NCBI GenBank assembly: GCA_023410595.1
Contig: JAEYPO010000036.1
Span: 1-64,000, forward strand
Direction of reading: 5' to 3'
DNA: 64,000 nucleotides
Source: Bacillota bacterium
Lineage (GTDB): Bacteria > Bacillota > Clostridia > Christensenellales > SZUA-584
A program made the translations under genes and the position numbers. Shown one piece after another: positions 62,596-64,000 of this stretch; the first letter of the stretch is position 1; each line of letters opens with the position of its first letter. The notes beneath the pieces were generated by a model. That model searched no databases. It was given only the letters and a program-made list of their open reading frames with translations, and was not told the DNA's origin.

Positions 62596-64000
62596 GATAC
62601 TGCTGCTGGTAAAGATATTCTTAAAGAGCGGCGGAGGCATGTTTTTGGGCAAGAGCAAAAAAGCCAAATACCTCCTGCCATTGGTACTGCTGATTGCTTT
62701 CGGGTCGTTCGCGCTTTCTATGGTGTTCTTTGCCATCGAGATATACAACGGACTGGCGCCGTTTAACGCGCAAAGCATAATATTGCCTCTTATATTCGGC
62801 TCTACAAGCATTGTAATATTTCTTTTCGGCATATTCTACGTTATATCAATAATGTATCACGCGGACGACGTGGAGCAGATGAAATACATGCCGCTTAAAG
62901 TTTATCATATACTCGGAGCAAAGTTCATACTGCTCGTCATGTACGAATATATTTTCGAGGCGTTCATACTTGCGCCTGTGCTGGTGGCATACGGCGTAAT
63001 GAGCGGCGCGGGAGCAGTGTACATTGTATATTCTGTGATACTTTTTCTGATAACGCCTGTTATTGCGCTGTCCATAGCGGCTCTGCTTGTGATGATAGTA
63101 ATGCGTTTTACGAGCTTTGGCAAAAACAAGCAGGCGTTTGCATTCATAGGCAGCATACTTGCTATGGTGCTGGCTATAGGATTCAACGTGGTGGTGCAGA
63201 GCTATGCGTCGCAGATAAGCAATGCCGCTTTGATGGAGGCTTTTAAAAACTCGACCCTGCCCGATCTTTTCGGCAGCATATTTCCGGGGATAGGATTTGC
63301 CTCAAAGGCGCTGCTTGAAAGCGCCACTCTGGAGGGCCTTTGGAACCTTCTTTTATTCGCGCTGTGCACGGCGGTAGCCGTGGCGGTATTTATGATCGCG
63401 GGACGGCTGCTGTATATTAAGGGGGTTTCCGGCATCACCGAAACGTCCGCAAAGCGCAGGGCGATAAAGGACCTGGGACGCGAGACGGAAAGCGCGTCGG
63501 CACTAAGGGCGTATTTTAAAAAGGAAATACGGCTGCTTTTCAGGTCTCCGATAGCGTTTATGAACTGCGTGCTGATAACGTTTATCTGGCCTCTGATCAT
63601 ATTGATAATGGTGTTCAGCGGAGGCGGAGGCAAGACGGAAGCTTTTACGTATTTGATATCCCAGATGAACGACGGACTCTTACTGGCTGTACTTGTGGGC
63701 GCGAGTGCTTTTATAGCCTCGTCAATACCGATAACGAGCACGGCGATATCGCGGGAGGGAAAGTCGCTTTATTTCGCGAAATACATACCCATGAGCATGC
63801 ACAAACAGCTCGAGGCCAAGGTATTAACCGGCATGCTGTTCTCGGGGATAAGCATATTGCTGCTCGTGCTGGTGGGGATTTTAATGGGGGCGAGCATAAC
63901 CGTATCAATAGCGGCTCTTGTAATTGGGATGATAGCAATGGCGGCTATCTCGTACGCGGGGCTGCTGATAGACGTAGGGAACCCTAAGCTCGAATGGATA
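62588..64000 (+). CDS. ABC-2 transporter permease (cut by window end)
   Basis: At least 471 residues from ATG 62588, open to the last base. Hydrophobic helices recur throughout (for example LLPLVLLIAFGSFALSMVFF, written here as its first 20), with a central extracytoplasmic part and conserved phrases such as DDVEQMKYMPLKVYHILGAK. It matches the large permeases partnered with EcsA/YthP-like ATPases of Firmicutes, which are often about 540 residues. It forms an exporter with the ATPase gene it overlaps. Confidence 0.85.
   Translation, partial: MRKILLLVKIFLKSGGGMFLGKSKKAKYLLPLVLLIAFGSFALSMVFFAIEIYNGLAPFNAQSIILPLIFGSTSIVIFLFGIFYVISIMYHADDVEQMKYMPLKVYHILGAKFILLVMYEYIFEAFILAPVLVAYGVMSGAGAVYIVYSVILFLITPVIALSIAALLVMIVMRFTSFGKNKQAFAFIGSILAMVLAIGFNVVVQSYASQISNAALMEAFKNSTLPDLFGSIFPGIGFASKALLESATLEGLWNLLLFALCTAVAVAVFMIAGRLLYIKGVSGITETSAKRRAIKDLGRETESASALRAYFKKEIRLLFRSPIAFMNCVLITFIWPLIILIMVFSGGGGKTEAFTYLISQMNDGLLLAVLVGASAFIASSIPITSTAISREGKSLYFAKYIPMSMHKQLEAKVLTGMLFSGISILLLVLVGILMGASITVSIAALVIGMIAMAAISYAGLLIDVGNPKLEWI

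Overview
The window looks like a chromosomal stretch of a clostridial (Bacillota, class Clostridia) anaerobe. Supporting signs are strong AGGAGG ribosome binding sites, frequent ATA isoleucine codons in the GC-richer part, a TnpV protein, a MobV relaxase, a C_GCAxxG_C_C family protein, an EpsC-type serine acetyltransferase and many small lipoproteins. Species cannot be fixed from sequence reading; a Christensenellales- or Mahella-like lineage is only a guess.

Layout. Positions 1-10.2 kb hold the right end of an IS3-family element inserted into the front of a giant RHS/YD-repeat polymorphic-toxin gene, a lipoprotein that may be its immunity partner, a MITE-like repeat, and the displaced 3' half of a tRNA-Pro(GGG) gene with tandem integrase arm repeats. 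The last item marks the right end of an integrated element that lies mostly left of the window. Positions 10.2-14.6 kb are an AT-rich accessory stretch: TnpV, a membrane protein, a double GYWAKL-domain protein and a frameshifted gene. Positions 14.8-26.1 kb form one co-directional defence island: a small HTH regulator, two type I methylase genes in tandem, hsdS, hsdR, then a two-gene unit made of a nuclease/dead-methylase/TRD fusion and a HEPN-like protein. Positions 26.2-32.2 kb are an integrative mobilizable element: MobV relaxase with an unusual start, a hairpin-dense oriT candidate, ParM/ParR-like partition genes, a sigma-like factor, an XRE regulator and a large serine recombinase.

From 32.4 kb to the end the DNA is GC-richer and reads as core chromosome. 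It has a lipid-anchored amidohydrolase, an MgtC-family protein, a large lipoprotein, a SpoIID protein ending in a dockerin coupled to a membrane-anchored cohesin protein, acylphosphatase, serine acetyltransferase, and a two-component/ABC efflux locus whose two promoters share a 14-bp box. It continues with a UDG, an iron-containing alcohol dehydrogenase, a flavin reductase-like protein, an S9 peptidase, an FAD oxidoreductase, a LysE exporter, a ferritin-like protein, two c-di-GMP enzymes, PEBP and PrcB-like lipoproteins, a RimK-like ATP-grasp enzyme and an ABC exporter cut by the window edge.

The two best candidates for undescribed biology are the pair at 22833-26107 (inactive-looking methylase fused to a nuclease and a TRD, translationally coupled to a HEPN-like protein) and the dockerin-SpoIID plus cohesin-receptor pair at 36417-39550. 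A third is a small dispersed two-hairpin element with GNRA loops and compensatory stem changes (56.8-58.4 kb and 41 kb).
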